Below are positions 31,248-42,312 of a DNA stretch of 64,000 nt, one piece after another. The notes below the pieces were generated by a model. That model was not told the origin of the DNA. It did not search any database and worked only from the letters and a program-made list of their open reading frames with translations. Source of the DNA: an uncultured beta proteobacterium (GTDB lineage Bacteria > Pseudomonadota > Gammaproteobacteria > Burkholderiales > Burkholderiaceae_C); NCBI GenBank assembly GCA_903938815.1, contig CAJAES010000087.1:1-64000 (forward strand), read 5' to 3'. How positions within the stretch are numbered: the first letter of the stretch is position 1; each line of letters begins with the position of its first letter. The position numbers and the translations under genes are program-made.

Positions 31248-32536
31248 CCGAAGCATTGCTGGGCTTCGGCGCAGTCTTCCTGCTGGCGCTGCTGCGCGTG
31301 CCACTGGCCTTCGCCATGGGCCTGGTGGGCTTCGTCGGCCTCGGCCTGCTGCGGGGGTGGCCGGCCACGATGGCCAACACCGCACAGGTGGTCTACGACA
31401 CCGGCTTCGCGTACACGCTGTCGGTGGTGCCGCTCTTCATCCTGATGGGCAACTTCGTGGCGCGCGCCGGCCTGGCGCACGAGTTGTTCCGCGCCGCCTA
31501 TTCCTTCATCGGCCATGTGCGCGGCGGCCTGGCCCACGCAACGGTCATCGCCTGCGCCGGCTTCGGCGCCATCTGCGGCTCTTCCATCGCGACCGCGGCC
31601 ACCATGAGCAAGGTGGCCTATCGCCCCATGAAGGAACTCGGCTACGCCGACTACCTCAGCACGGGTGTCATCGCGGCGGGCGGAACGCTCGGCATCATGA
31701 TCCCGCCGTCGACCATCCTGGTCATCTACGGCATCGTCACCGAGACCAGCATCGGCAAGCTGTTCGCGGCCGGCGTGCTGCCCGGCCTGCTCTGCGCAGG
31801 CCTGATGATGCTGGGCGTGGCCTGGATCACCTGGCGCGACCCCAGCGCCGGCCCGGCCGGCGTGCGTGCCACCTGGCCCGAGCGCTGGCGCGCGCTGCGC
31901 GGCATCTGGGGCGTGCTGCTCCTGGTCGTGGTGGTGCTGGGCGGTATCTACGGCGGCGTCTTCACGGCCACCGAGGGCGCCGGCATCGGCGCCTCGGGCG
32001 CGTTCTTCTTCGCTCTGGCGCGCAGGGCGCTGACGCTGAAGATCCTGCACGAGGTGCTGGTGGAGAGCGTGCGCACGACCGCCATGCTGTTCACGATCCT
32101 GATCGCGGCGATGCTGTTCTCGGCCTTCGTCAACTTCACCACGATGCCGGGCGACCTGAAGGACTGGATCCTGCACCAGGGCCTGTCGCCGCTGATGGTG
32201 GTGGGGGCCATGATGTTCATCTACATCCTGCTCGGCACCATCATGGAAGAGCTGTCGATGGTGCTGCTGACCATCCCGGTCTTCTTCCCCATCGTCACCG
32301 GGCTCGGGTTCGACCCGGTCTGGTTCGGCGTGCTGATCGTGCTGGTGGTGCAGATCGGCCTGATCTCCCCGCCCGTCGGCATGAACCTGTTCGTGCTGAA
32401 CGCACTGCTGCGCGAGGTTCAGCTCGCGCAGATCTTCCGTGGCGTCTGGATCTTCGTGCTGATGCTGGCCGTGGCGATCGCGCTCGTGATGGAGTTCCAG
32501 GGCCTGGCGCTGTGGCTGCCGTCCTTCATGCGCTGA
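31244..32536 (+). CDS. dctM: TRAP transporter large permease (DctM type)
   Basis: This membrane protein has 430 residues and about twelve hydrophobic segments. DctM signatures include VPLFILMGNF, CGSSIATAATMSKVAYRPM and GTLGIMIPPSTILVIYG, plus the C-terminal ISPPVGMNLFVLN. It is the ion-coupled transport subunit that accepts substrate from DctP. It overlaps dctQ by 4 bases and, tail to tail, the msrQ gene by 11 bases. Confidence 0.93.
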   Translation: MTEALLGFGAVFLLALLRVPLAFAMGLVGFVGLGLLRGWPATMANTAQVVYDTGFAYTLSVVPLFILMGNFVARAGLAHELFRAAYSFIGHVRGGLAHATVIACAGFGAICGSSIATAATMSKVAYRPMKELGYADYLSTGVIAAGGTLGIMIPPSTILVIYGIVTETSIGKLFAAGVLPGLLCAGLMMLGVAWITWRDPSAGPAGVRATWPERWRALRGIWGVLLLVVVVLGGIYGGVFTATEGAGIGASGAFFFALARRALTLKILHEVLVESVRTTAMLFTILIAAMLFSAFVNFTTMPGDLKDWILHQGLSPLMVVGAMMFIYILLGTIMEELSMVLLTIPVFFPIVTGLGFDPVWFGVLIVLVVQIGLISPPVGMNLFVLNALLREVQLAQIFRGVWIFVLMLAVAIALVMEFQGLALWLPSFMR

Positions 32537-33137
32537 GCCGTCGCGCGCCGTAGCGTTTCCAGAGCCGCCAGCCCAGCAGTCCGCCCAGGATCGCGGCATA
32601 GACCGCGACTTCGGCGAAGTCGTTCTTGCCGGCGCGCATCCAGAAGAAATGCAGCAGCGCCAGAACTGCCGTGCCGTACACGGCACGGTGCAGGGCGCGC
32701 CAGCGGGCGCCACCCAGGGCGCGGATGGCACGGTCGAACGACGTCGCCGCCAGCGGCGCCATCAGCAGCAGCGCCGCCGTGCCCACGAGGACGAACGGGC
32801 GCTTCGGGATGTCGCGCAGGATGTCGCCCGCGTCCAGGCCCATGTCGAGCCAGGCGTAGCAGAGAAAGTGCAGCACGCCGTAGAAGAACGTGAACAGGCC
32901 CAGCATGCGCCGCAGTCGCAGCAGGGCAGGCCAGCCGCCCCACTGGCGCAGCGGCGTCACGGCGAGCGTCAGGCACAGGAAGCGCAGGGTCCAGTCGCCG
33001 GTACCGCGGATCAGGGCCTCTGCCGGGTTGGCGCCCAGCGTGTTGGCGATGGCGCCGTTCAGCAGCCAGGCGAACGGCCCCAGCGCCAGCAGGAACATCA
33101 CCGGCTTGCAGGCCGGGTGAAGCAGCCAGCGGTTCAA
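32526..33137 (-). CDS. msrQ: Haem-containing membrane subunit of periplasmic Met-sulfoxide reductase
   Basis: The protein has 203 residues from TTG 33137, seven bases after msrP; in-frame ATGs at 33176 and 33200 would overlap msrP and are alternatives. It has six hydrophobic helices with the ferric-reductase-like pattern, including RRMLGLFTFFYGVLHFLCY and WRALHRAVYGTAVLALLHFFW, whose His residues bind haem b. MsrQ passes electrons from the quinone pool to MsrP for repair of oxidised methionines in the envelope. Gene order msrP-msrQ is standard. Confidence 0.9.
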   Translation of the reverse strand: MNRWLLHPACKPVMFLLALGPFAWLLNGAIANTLGANPAEALIRGTGDWTLRFLCLTLAVTPLRQWGGWPALLRLRRMLGLFTFFYGVLHFLCYAWLDMGLDAGDILRDIPKRPFVLVGTAALLLMAPLAATSFDRAIRALGGARWRALHRAVYGTAVLALLHFFWMRAGKNDFAEVAVYAAILGGLLGWRLWKRYGARRLSA

Positions 33138-33144
33138 GGAAAGT

Positions 33145-34131
<987 letters not shown>

Positions 34132-34216
34132 GGTGGGTCGGTCGTGCGAGTGGTGCCCGAGCTTACAAACTTCCGGCGGCGAGAGCGCGGATGCGGTCGA
34201 AAGTACCCGCCCAACG

Positions 34217-34241
34217 AAAAGGGCCGGTCAGAGACCGGCCC
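34217..34241 (-). terminator. Rho-independent terminator after cytochrome c4
   Basis: GGGCCGGTC-aga-GACCGGCCC (34221-34241) is a perfect 9-bp stem with a 3-base loop. Read on the minus strand it is followed by TTTTCG, placing it 24 bases beyond the cytochrome c4 stop. Confidence 0.85.
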
Positions 34242-34264
34242 GTTCGCGTCGAGGCGTTTGGGGC

Positions 34265-34882
34265 TCAGCGAAGGCCGGCCACGTAGTCGGAGACGGCCTT
34301 GATCTCGGCGTCGTTCATCTTCGCGGCCACGCCGGTCATCTGGATGTTGTTGGCGCGCAGGCCGGAGCGGAACGCGTTCAGCTGCGCCTCGGTGTAGTCG
34401 GCGTGCTGGCCCGCCAGCATCGGGTACTGCGCAGGAATGCCCGCACCCGTGGGGCCGTGGCAACCGGCGCAGGCGGGGATCTTGCGGTCGGCGATGCCGC
34501 CGCGCCAGATCTTTTCGCCGAGCAGCACGGTTTCCTTGTTCTTCGCGGCGCCCGGCTTGGCTTCCTTGCTGGCGTAGAAGGCGGCGACGTTGCGGATGTC
34601 GTCTTCCGACAACGCTGCAGCCATGCCCTGCATGATCGCGTTCTTGCGCTTGCCCGACTTGAACTCGTGCAGCTGCTTGGACAGGTATTCCGGGAACTGC
34701 CCCTGCAGGATGGGGTTGGCCGGCGCGCCGCGGGTGCCGTCGGCGGTGTGGCAGGCCATGCAGGTGGCCGCGGTGGCCTGCCCCTTGGCGAGGTCGGGCT
34801 TGGCAGCAGCGGGCTTGCTCTCGGCGGCCAGGGCGGGGGCCGCGAACAGGGCGGCGAGCAGCAGGACGGTGGCGGATTTCAT
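34265..34882 (-). CDS. Dihaem cytochrome c4
   Basis: The protein has 205 residues with a Sec signal ending ALAAES. Two haem c sites are present: C41-M-A-C44-H45 and C138-A-G-C141-H142, one in each of two similar halves. Methionine sixth ligands are likely in MQGM/AAAL and MTGV regions. Cytochrome c4 shuttles electrons from the bc1 complex to cbb3 or other terminal oxidases in the periplasm. It stands alone between msrP and engB, with its own terminator, and diverges from engB. Confidence 0.93.
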   Translation of the reverse strand: MKSATVLLLAALFAAPALAAESKPAAAKPDLAKGQATAATCMACHTADGTRGAPANPILQGQFPEYLSKQLHEFKSGKRKNAIMQGMAAALSEDDIRNVAAFYASKEAKPGAAKNKETVLLGEKIWRGGIADRKIPACAGCHGPTGAGIPAQYPMLAGQHADYTEAQLNAFRSGLRANNIQMTGVAAKMNDAEIKAVSDYVAGLR

Positions 34883-34966
34883 GCTCGGGAACAGCCTTTG
34901 GTGGGCATCGACGCATGTTGATCGCGGCGATGCATGGAAACAAACCCGCTGATTTTACAATGACAC

Positions 34967-35809
34967 ATGACAACCTCTCCACTGGTCCCTGATCCTGCCG
35001 CCCGCGCGCTGGCCTGGACCCACACCGCACGCTTCCTCACCACGGCCAGCAAGCTCGATCAGCTGCCTGTTTCGGAACTGCCGGAAATCGCTTTCGTCGG
35101 CCGCAGCAACGCAGGCAAATCGACGGCGATCAACATGCTGGCCCAGCAGAAGCGGCTGGCTTTCGCATCGCGCACGCCGGGCCGGACGCAGCATATCAAC
35201 CTGTTCGAACTGGGCCCGAAGGACGCTGCCGACGCACGCTTCGCCGACCTGCCCGGCTATGGCTACGCCGCCGTCGAGCGCAGCGCCAAGCTGCGCTGGC
35301 AGGAGGTGATGGCGGACTACCTGAAGTACCGCCGCAACCTGAGCGGCGTGGTGATGATGATCGATTCCCGCCTGGGCTTCACCGATCTCGACCTGCGCCT
35401 GCTCAACTGGATCGAGCCCCGCGTGCGCGGCGGCGAGGTGCGTTTGCTGGTGCTGCTCACGAAGGCGGACAAGCTCAACCGGAGCGATGCCCAGAAGGCG
35501 CTGCTGAAGGCCCAGGAGGCGCTGTCGGATGTCAGCGGCGACTCGGCGGACGTGGGCGTCGCGCTGTTCTCGGCGCTGTCGCGCCTGGGCCTGGGCGACG
35601 CGGCCGAACACATCCACGGCTGGGCGCATCGTGCGCCGACGGCAGTCGAGGATGAGGATCAGGGCGAGGGCGAGGGCGAGGGCGAGGGCGAGGCGCCTGC
35701 GAAGGCCGATCCCGCGACCGGTCCGGTGGCTGATCCTGTCGTTCAGCCGGATGCCCATCCCGGTGCCCATCCTGATGCCGGCGCCGCTGGCAACAAGCCG
35801 CAGGGCTGA
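34967..35809 (+). CDS. engB: Ribosome-biogenesis GTPase EngB/YsxC with an acidic, repeat-rich tail
   Basis: The protein has 280 residues against about 200-220 for the family. The GTPase core is complete: G1 GRSNAGKST at 45-53, G3 DLPGYGYA and G4 TKADKL. EngB helps assemble the 50S subunit. After about residue 222 there is an unusual tail: an acidic Glu-Gly run encoded by hexamer repeats, then a stretch rich in Pro, Asp, Ala and His (including PDAHPGAHPDAG). Divergent placement from cytochrome c4 is common in Burkholderiales. The tail is likely disordered. Confidence 0.94.
   Translation: MTTSPLVPDPAARALAWTHTARFLTTASKLDQLPVSELPEIAFVGRSNAGKSTAINMLAQQKRLAFASRTPGRTQHINLFELGPKDAADARFADLPGYGYAAVERSAKLRWQEVMADYLKYRRNLSGVVMMIDSRLGFTDLDLRLLNWIEPRVRGGEVRLLVLLTKADKLNRSDAQKALLKAQEALSDVSGDSADVGVALFSALSRLGLGDAAEHIHGWAHRAPTAVEDEDQGEGEGEGEGEAPAKADPATGPVADPVVQPDAHPGAHPDAGAAGNKPQG
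35662..35691 (+). repeat. In-frame hexanucleotide repeat in engB
   Basis: Five perfect copies of GGGCGA code for an alternating Glu-Gly run in the C-terminal tail of EngB. Gains or losses of whole units keep the frame, so only tail length would vary. Confidence 0.9.
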
Positions 35810-35818
35810 GCTGCGGAA

Positions 35819-37525
35819 CTAGGCCGGGCGCTGGTTCATGCGCTTGTTTGCGCGCAGGATCTGGACCGCCGCAGAGCGCAGCATCGATCGGATGCGCAAG
35901 GGTCGGACCAGCCCTTCCGAGTGCAGCCGGGCCAGCGCACGCCGGCGCAAGGCGAGCGTCTCGTCGCTCTGTTCGCGGCCGAAGAGGAATGCATCGCCGT
36001 GGTGGCCGATCCAGAGCAACTGCGCGCGTTGCCAGTCGCCGCGGTAGAACAGCCGCACCCACTCGCCGGGGCGGCGCTCCCTCATCCAGTCTTCGCTCGC
36101 TGGGCGCTCCCCGTCGTTGCCGGGCAGGCTGGCCAGCAGATCGGCCGGCACGGTGTCGAGCTGGCCTTCGTCCAGCGGGCCCATGCCGGTGGGGATGTTG
36201 CCCTGCGTCTCGGCGATCAGGCGGTCCTCGAGGATCTGCATCGCCTCGATGTCGGCCTCGGCGCGCAGCACGCGCGCCTCGAAGCCCATGCAGTCGTCGT
36301 CGATGAGCCGGTCCAGGCCGCCGCGATACAGCTGCGCATCGGGCACCGGCTCGCGTGCCATCGAGTCGATCAGCTGCTCCGACATGCGCAGGACCCGCTC
36401 GCGCTCCGGCGAGCCTTCCGCGTGCAGCGCGGCGAGGTGTGCGGCCAGGTCCATGAAGCGCCACACCGGGTGCGTGTAGTCGTCGAGCGCTGAATCGTCG
36501 CGCAGTGCCAGTCGCAGCGTCGAGGGCTGCATCCGGGCCAGCACCGCGCGGATGTCGCGCGACACGCGCGGGTCGGACAGCATCGCCTCGAACAGGCGGG
36601 TGAGCATCTCGATGTGCTGCCTGTCGATCGGCGTCTGCGCATGCCGAACGAGCCGCGCACGCTGGGACTCCAGCAGTTGCGCCCTCACGGTCGGGGGTGC
36701 GTCGTCCGGCAGGGCTCGCAAGGCCTGGTCGGAATCGTCGATGAGCCGGTCCAGCGGAACCTGCTGCGTCGGCAGCGCCGCGTAGTCGGTTGCGGGTGTG
36801 GGGATGATGGCCCGGATCTGGTTCAGCGTCGGTTCGACGCCCACCCAGGAGTCGGTCGGTCGCAGGGTGCGTGCGCCCGGCGGCAGGATCAGTGTGCGGT
36901 GCAGAGCCGCCACCACGCCCTGGGCTTCCAGCCGCGCGCAGGCGCCCGCATAGGTCTTGCGCAGCACCTGGGCCAGCGGCACGCTGGCGTGGCGCATGAG
37001 GCGCGCCTGGTAGGCCTTGCCCAGCGGCAGCATCTGCACGGCGTCCCAGAGGGCCCGCGCGTAGGTCTCGGCGCGGAAGGGGTTGTGGTCGCGCGAGACA
37101 TCGGGGTCGCCCGCGAGGGCCGACGTATAGGTGGCGAGTTCGCGGAGTTCGTGCTCGGTGACGCTGCGGATGGCCTCGATCGCGTGCGAGGTCTCGACGT
37201 CGGTGGCGATCTCATCCTCGTCGAGCAGTGAGAGCTCGCCGCGCGGCGGCGTGGGCGAGACAACCGCCATCGGCGTGCCTCGGACCAGTTCGGCCTGAAC
37301 CTGGTCGCGGATGGAGCCCACGAAACGCTCGACGATGCGCGCGCGCGCGCCGGCGCGAACCTGGAGCAGATCGCCCGCGATGCCTCGTTCGCGCGGGCCC
37401 AGCGTCGGGACGCTTTCGTGCACCGCACGCCATGTGGCATCGAATATCTGATCGGCGACCATGGGCAGCCGCAGCAGTTCGTCGTCGACGAACTGCTGGC
37501 GAGCATGAGTGGTTACGGTCTTCAT
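35819..37525 (-). CDS. DUF1631 family protein
   Basis: The protein has 568 residues from the ATG at 37525; an in-frame ATG at 37582 lies inside the groEL terminator and is rejected. The match is to the DUF1631 family, long proteins confined mostly to Beta- and Gammaproteobacteria and sometimes mislabelled thymidine phosphorylase. The body is predicted helical. The last 120 residues (RRPGEWVRLFYRGDWQRAQLLWIGHHGDAFLFG) look like a small beta-barrel of PilZ type, though the RxxxR c-di-GMP motif is not clear. No catalytic motif seen. Role unknown. Confidence 0.8.
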   Translation of the reverse strand: MKTVTTHARQQFVDDELLRLPMVADQIFDATWRAVHESVPTLGPRERGIAGDLLQVRAGARARIVERFVGSIRDQVQAELVRGTPMAVVSPTPPRGELSLLDEDEIATDVETSHAIEAIRSVTEHELRELATYTSALAGDPDVSRDHNPFRAETYARALWDAVQMLPLGKAYQARLMRHASVPLAQVLRKTYAGACARLEAQGVVAALHRTLILPPGARTLRPTDSWVGVEPTLNQIRAIIPTPATDYAALPTQQVPLDRLIDDSDQALRALPDDAPPTVRAQLLESQRARLVRHAQTPIDRQHIEMLTRLFEAMLSDPRVSRDIRAVLARMQPSTLRLALRDDSALDDYTHPVWRFMDLAAHLAALHAEGSPERERVLRMSEQLIDSMAREPVPDAQLYRGGLDRLIDDDCMGFEARVLRAEADIEAMQILEDRLIAETQGNIPTGMGPLDEGQLDTVPADLLASLPGNDGERPASEDWMRERRPGEWVRLFYRGDWQRAQLLWIGHHGDAFLFGREQSDETLALRRRALARLHSEGLVRPLRIRSMLRSAAVQILRANKRMNQRPA

Positions 37526-37566
37526 CCCAACCGCATTATCGGCGCGCCGACGATGGATCTTCGGCA

Positions 37567-37604
37567 TGAAAAAGGCCCGCAACCGTCAGGTTGTGGGCCT
37601 TTTG
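37567..37604 (-). terminator. Rho-independent terminator of groESL
   Basis: AAGGCCCGCAACC-gtca-GGTTGTGGGCCTT forms a long stem with one mismatch. On the minus strand it is followed by five T residues, about 22 bases after the groEL stop. It overlaps the alternative upstream start of the DUF1631 gene. Confidence 0.85.
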
Positions 37605-37625
37605 TGTCAGGACGCTTGCCTGAAC

Positions 37626-39616
<1,991 letters not shown>

Positions 39617-39719
39617 GGGGATCTCCTGTTCGAAAACTTGGGGGTTTGCAGTGAGCGGGCTCGAAGGCGAGCACTCGCTGAAACAGATGCGGCGCGATAT
39701 CGATCGTGCCGCAGTGTCA

Positions 39720-39746
39720 TCAGCACTCACAGACTGCGAGTGCTAA
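39720..39746 (-). promoter_or_regulatory. CIRCE operator (HrcA site) of groESL
   Basis: On the minus strand the sequence reads TTAGCACTC-N9-GAGTGCTGA, one base from the CIRCE consensus with the standard 9-base spacer. HrcA binding here would repress groESL when protein folding is normal. It overlaps the predicted transcription start. Confidence 0.93.
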
Positions 39747-39753
39747 CAATGGA

Positions 39754-39781
39754 ATTATAGGGTCGCGCCGCGCTTCTTCAA
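39754..39781 (-). promoter_or_regulatory. groESL promoter, sigma-70 with sigma-32-like features
   Basis: Minus strand TTGAAG, 16-base spacer and TATAAT. The same bases read CTTGAA...CCCTATAAT, which also resembles a sigma-32 heat-shock promoter (CTTGAA and a C-rich -10). Dual control by HrcA and RpoH is therefore possible. Confidence 0.7.
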
Positions 39782-39798
39782 GACCCTGGCGTAAACCC

Positions 39799-39990
39799 TT
39801 AGGTCGGGGATGCGGGCGGTTCGTCATCCTCGACCGGCGGTGCGGCGGGCACGCGGTAGTCCCCGCTGGCCCACGCACCCAGGTCGTTGCCGCGGCAGCG
39901 GGCGCTGCAGAACGGACGCCAGGCGTTCGATGGCCCGTACAGCGTCTGCTGCCGGCACGTGGGGCAGGGGACCTGGCGTTCGACGCTCAC
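39799..39990 (-). CDS. yacG: Zinc protein YacG (DNA gyrase inhibitor)
   Basis: The protein has 63 residues from GTG 39990; that start overlaps the zapD stop as GTGA. Four zinc-binding cysteines are arranged CPTC...FCSARC, followed by the family's DLGAWASGDYRVP. YacG binds GyrB and inhibits gyrase in E. coli. The tail is acidic and Pro-rich. Gene order coaE-zapD-yacG is conserved in Gamma- and Betaproteobacteria. Confidence 0.93.
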   Translation of the reverse strand: MSVERQVPCPTCRQQTLYGPSNAWRPFCSARCRGNDLGAWASGDYRVPAAPPVEDDEPPASPT

Positions 39991-40748
39991 GAGCAGAGCG
40001 TCAGCGAGAACGCAGTGTCGTCGGCGCAGCCGCGCAGGCGGCCTTCGGCGTCGGGGCGCATGAAGCGGATGTTGACCATCAGGCGGTGGCCCGAGATCTC
40101 GGGCACGAGTTCGGTGCCTTCGTCCAGACGCACACGCAGCAGCAGGTAGCTCTTGCCCTGGGGCAGGCTCTGCTGGAACTGCCCGCCGGGCGCCACCATG
40201 CGCTGCGGCATGCCGCTGTCGCGCAGAAGCCCGAGCAGCACCGAGAGCGCCTCGCCCAGCGGCAGTACGGTGGCCGTCCAACGGGCGAGATCCTCGCGCC
40301 GGCGCTCCGGGGGCAGCTGCTGCCAGGCGTAGTAGGCCGGCAGGTCGAATTCGCAGGTGCCGCCGGGGATGCTGACGCGGCTGCGGATGCTCATCAGCCA
40401 CTCGTTGCTCGTCAGCGCGTGCCCGGCCTTGCCGGCCAGCTGGTTCAGCCCGGCGAAGACATGGTCGATGCGGGCGGTGACTTCGTCGAGCGCCGCTTCG
40501 GAGATGTGCGGGTTGCCGCGATAGGTCTGGAGCTGCGCGCGATGGCGTTCGAGCTCCTTCAGCAGATCGGACTTGAGATCGGCGCGCGAGGCGACGTCCA
40601 TGATCTCGAACAGCGTGACCAGCGCGAAGTGGTGGTCCACCGGCTCGTCGCGCCGCGCGAGCTTGTCCTGACGCTCGAACAGGTGTTCGAGCCGAAGCAT
40701 CGTGCGGATGCTTTCGTTGAACGGGTATTCGTACAGGACAGAGGCCAC
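39987..40748 (-). CDS. zapD: Cell-division protein ZapD
   Basis: The protein has 253 residues from GTG 40748, close to the 247 of E. coli ZapD. It opens VLYEYPFNESIRTMLRLEHLF, the family signature, and includes ISIPGGTCEFDLPAYYAW-like text (VSIPGGTCEFDLPAYYAW). ZapD bundles FtsZ filaments at the division ring. It is 5 bases downstream of coaE and overlaps yacG by 4 bases. Confidence 0.94.
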   Translation of the reverse strand: MASVLYEYPFNESIRTMLRLEHLFERQDKLARRDEPVDHHFALVTLFEIMDVASRADLKSDLLKELERHRAQLQTYRGNPHISEAALDEVTARIDHVFAGLNQLAGKAGHALTSNEWLMSIRSRVSIPGGTCEFDLPAYYAWQQLPPERRREDLARWTATVLPLGEALSVLLGLLRDSGMPQRMVAPGGQFQQSLPQGKSYLLLRVRLDEGTELVPEISGHRLMVNIRFMRPDAEGRLRGCADDTAFSLTLCS

Positions 40749-40753
40749 GCGGC

Positions 40754-41392
40754 CTATTGTTCCACAGCGTTCCGCTGCGGCCCGATCCATGCGCCCCACA
40801 GGCTCGCGACCAGGGAGGCGAGGTCGTCGAGGTGCGTGGTTTCGCCGTTGTGGATGACGGCGTCCGCGATGGCGCGGCGGCGCGCGCGCGGCGCCTGCTG
40901 CGCGATGACGCGTTCGACGGCCTCGGCCGGCCAGCCCGAACGCTGCATCACGCGCTGCACCTGCAGTGCCTGCGGGCAGTCGACCACCAGCACGCGGTCC
41001 ACGCGGCGGCGCCAGCGTGTCGATTCGGCCAGCAGCGGCACGTCGAAGACGAGGGTCCGGCCGTCGGCCCGTGCGGCCTGGGCATCGGCCTCGGCGCCGA
41101 TGAGCGGGTGCAGCACCGCTTCGAGCCGCGCCTTGGCGCTGGCGTCGCCGAAGGCCAAGGCGCGCATCCGGTCGCGGTCGAGCGCGCCATCCGCGCCGAC
41201 CATGTCCGCTCCGAACTCGGCCGCCAGGGCGGGCAGGGCCGCGCCACCGGGGGCGGTGAGCTGCCGCGCGATGGCGTCGGTGTCCACGAGCCACGCGCCG
41301 TGGCGCACCAGCAGCGAGGCCACCGTGCTCTTGCCGCTGCCGATCCCGCCCGTCAGTCCGATGCTGCCGATGCGGCCAATGCCGCCGGTCAC
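40754..41392 (-). CDS. coaE: Dephospho-CoA kinase
   Basis: The protein has 212 residues from GTG 41392, which overlaps the pilD stop as GTGA. The P-loop GLTGGIGSGKST ends at residue 23, about ten residues later than usual, because TGGIG occurs twice at the N-terminus (residues 2-6 and 14-18). DTDAIARQL and the lid region RGWPAE-type (RSGWPAEAVERV) are intact. It phosphorylates dephospho-CoA in the last step of CoA synthesis. Confidence 0.94.
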   Translation of the reverse strand: MTGGIGRIGSIGLTGGIGSGKSTVASLLVRHGAWLVDTDAIARQLTAPGGAALPALAAEFGADMVGADGALDRDRMRALAFGDASAKARLEAVLHPLIGAEADAQAARADGRTLVFDVPLLAESTRWRRRVDRVLVVDCPQALQVQRVMQRSGWPAEAVERVIAQQAPRARRRAIADAVIHNGETTHLDDLASLVASLWGAWIGPQRNAVEQ

Positions 41393-42312
41393 GCCCAGCC
41401 CATGAACGCCAGGACCCGCGGCAGTCCGATGAGCATGACCGCCACGCCGCCGCCCGCCAGGAAGGGGCCGAAGGGCACGAAGCGGCCTTCGCGCAGGCCA
41501 CCGGTGGCTTTCATGACGATGCCCACCAGCGCGCCGATGATCGAGGCCGACAGCACGATCGGCAGGATGGCCTGCCATGACAGCCACGCACCCAGCGCCG
41601 CCAGCAGCTTGAAGTCGCCGTAGCCCATGCCTTCCTTGCCCGTCACGAGCTTGAAGAGCCAGTACACCGACCACAGCGACAGGTAACCCGCAACCGCGCC
41701 CCAGAGCGCGCCGGGAAGGGAAGTCGTCGTCCAGCCTGCGGCGGCAGCGACGAGGCCGGCCCAGAGCAGGGGCAGAGTCATCGCATCGGGCAGCACGGTG
41801 GTGTCCCAGTCGATGGCCGACAGCGCGACCAGCACCGCTAGCACGCCGCACCACAGCAGTGCTTCGGGCTTCGGGCCGATCTTCCAGGCCATGGCGGCGA
41901 ACAGCGCGCCGGTGAGCAGTTCGATGAGCGGATAGCGCGCCGAGATGCCGGCCCCGCAGGCCGAGCAGCGGCCACGCAGCACGAGCCAGGAGACGAGCGG
42001 AATGTTCTCGAACCAGCGGATCTTGTGGCCGCAGTGCGGGCAGCGCGAAGCGGGCTTGGCCAGGCCCAGGGCGGGCAGGCCTTCCAGCTGGGTCTCCAGC
42101 GTCTTGGCGAGGGTGCCGACTGCGGTGGGAGGTGCACGGCCAAACACACGCTGGAATGCAGATGTGTCCGACAGAAGCTCGGCGACGTCGGCCCACCACT
42201 GCCGCTCCAGCATGAGCGGCGTGCGGTGCACCACCACATTGAGGAAGCTGCCGACCAGCAGGCCCAGCAGGCCCAGCCCCCACGGGCTGAGCAGCAGGTC
42301 CAGGGCGTTCAA
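41389..42312 (-). CDS. pilD: Type IV prepilin peptidase / N-methyltransferase
   Basis: This integral membrane aspartyl protease has 307 residues. The zinc-binding CPHC...CSAC pairs lie in the cytoplasmic loop after helix 1; that loop is some 20 residues longer than in typical PilD. Catalytic aspartates are Asp168 in AIDWD and Asp233 in GYGDFK. It cleaves and methylates type IV pilins. It overlaps pilC by 4 bases and coaE by 4 bases. Confidence 0.95.
   Translation of the reverse strand: MNALDLLLSPWGLGLLGLLVGSFLNVVVHRTPLMLERQWWADVAELLSDTSAFQRVFGRAPPTAVGTLAKTLETQLEGLPALGLAKPASRCPHCGHKIRWFENIPLVSWLVLRGRCSACGAGISARYPLIELLTGALFAAMAWKIGPKPEALLWCGVLAVLVALSAIDWDTTVLPDAMTLPLLWAGLVAAAAGWTTTSLPGALWGAVAGYLSLWSVYWLFKLVTGKEGMGYGDFKLLAALGAWLSWQAILPIVLSASIIGALVGIVMKATGGLREGRFVPFGPFLAGGGVAVMLIGLPRVLAFMGWA

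Noticed and set aside
37526..37582. Longer start for the DUF1631 protein
   Set aside because: The extra codons run through the groEL terminator hairpin, and the extension has no family character.
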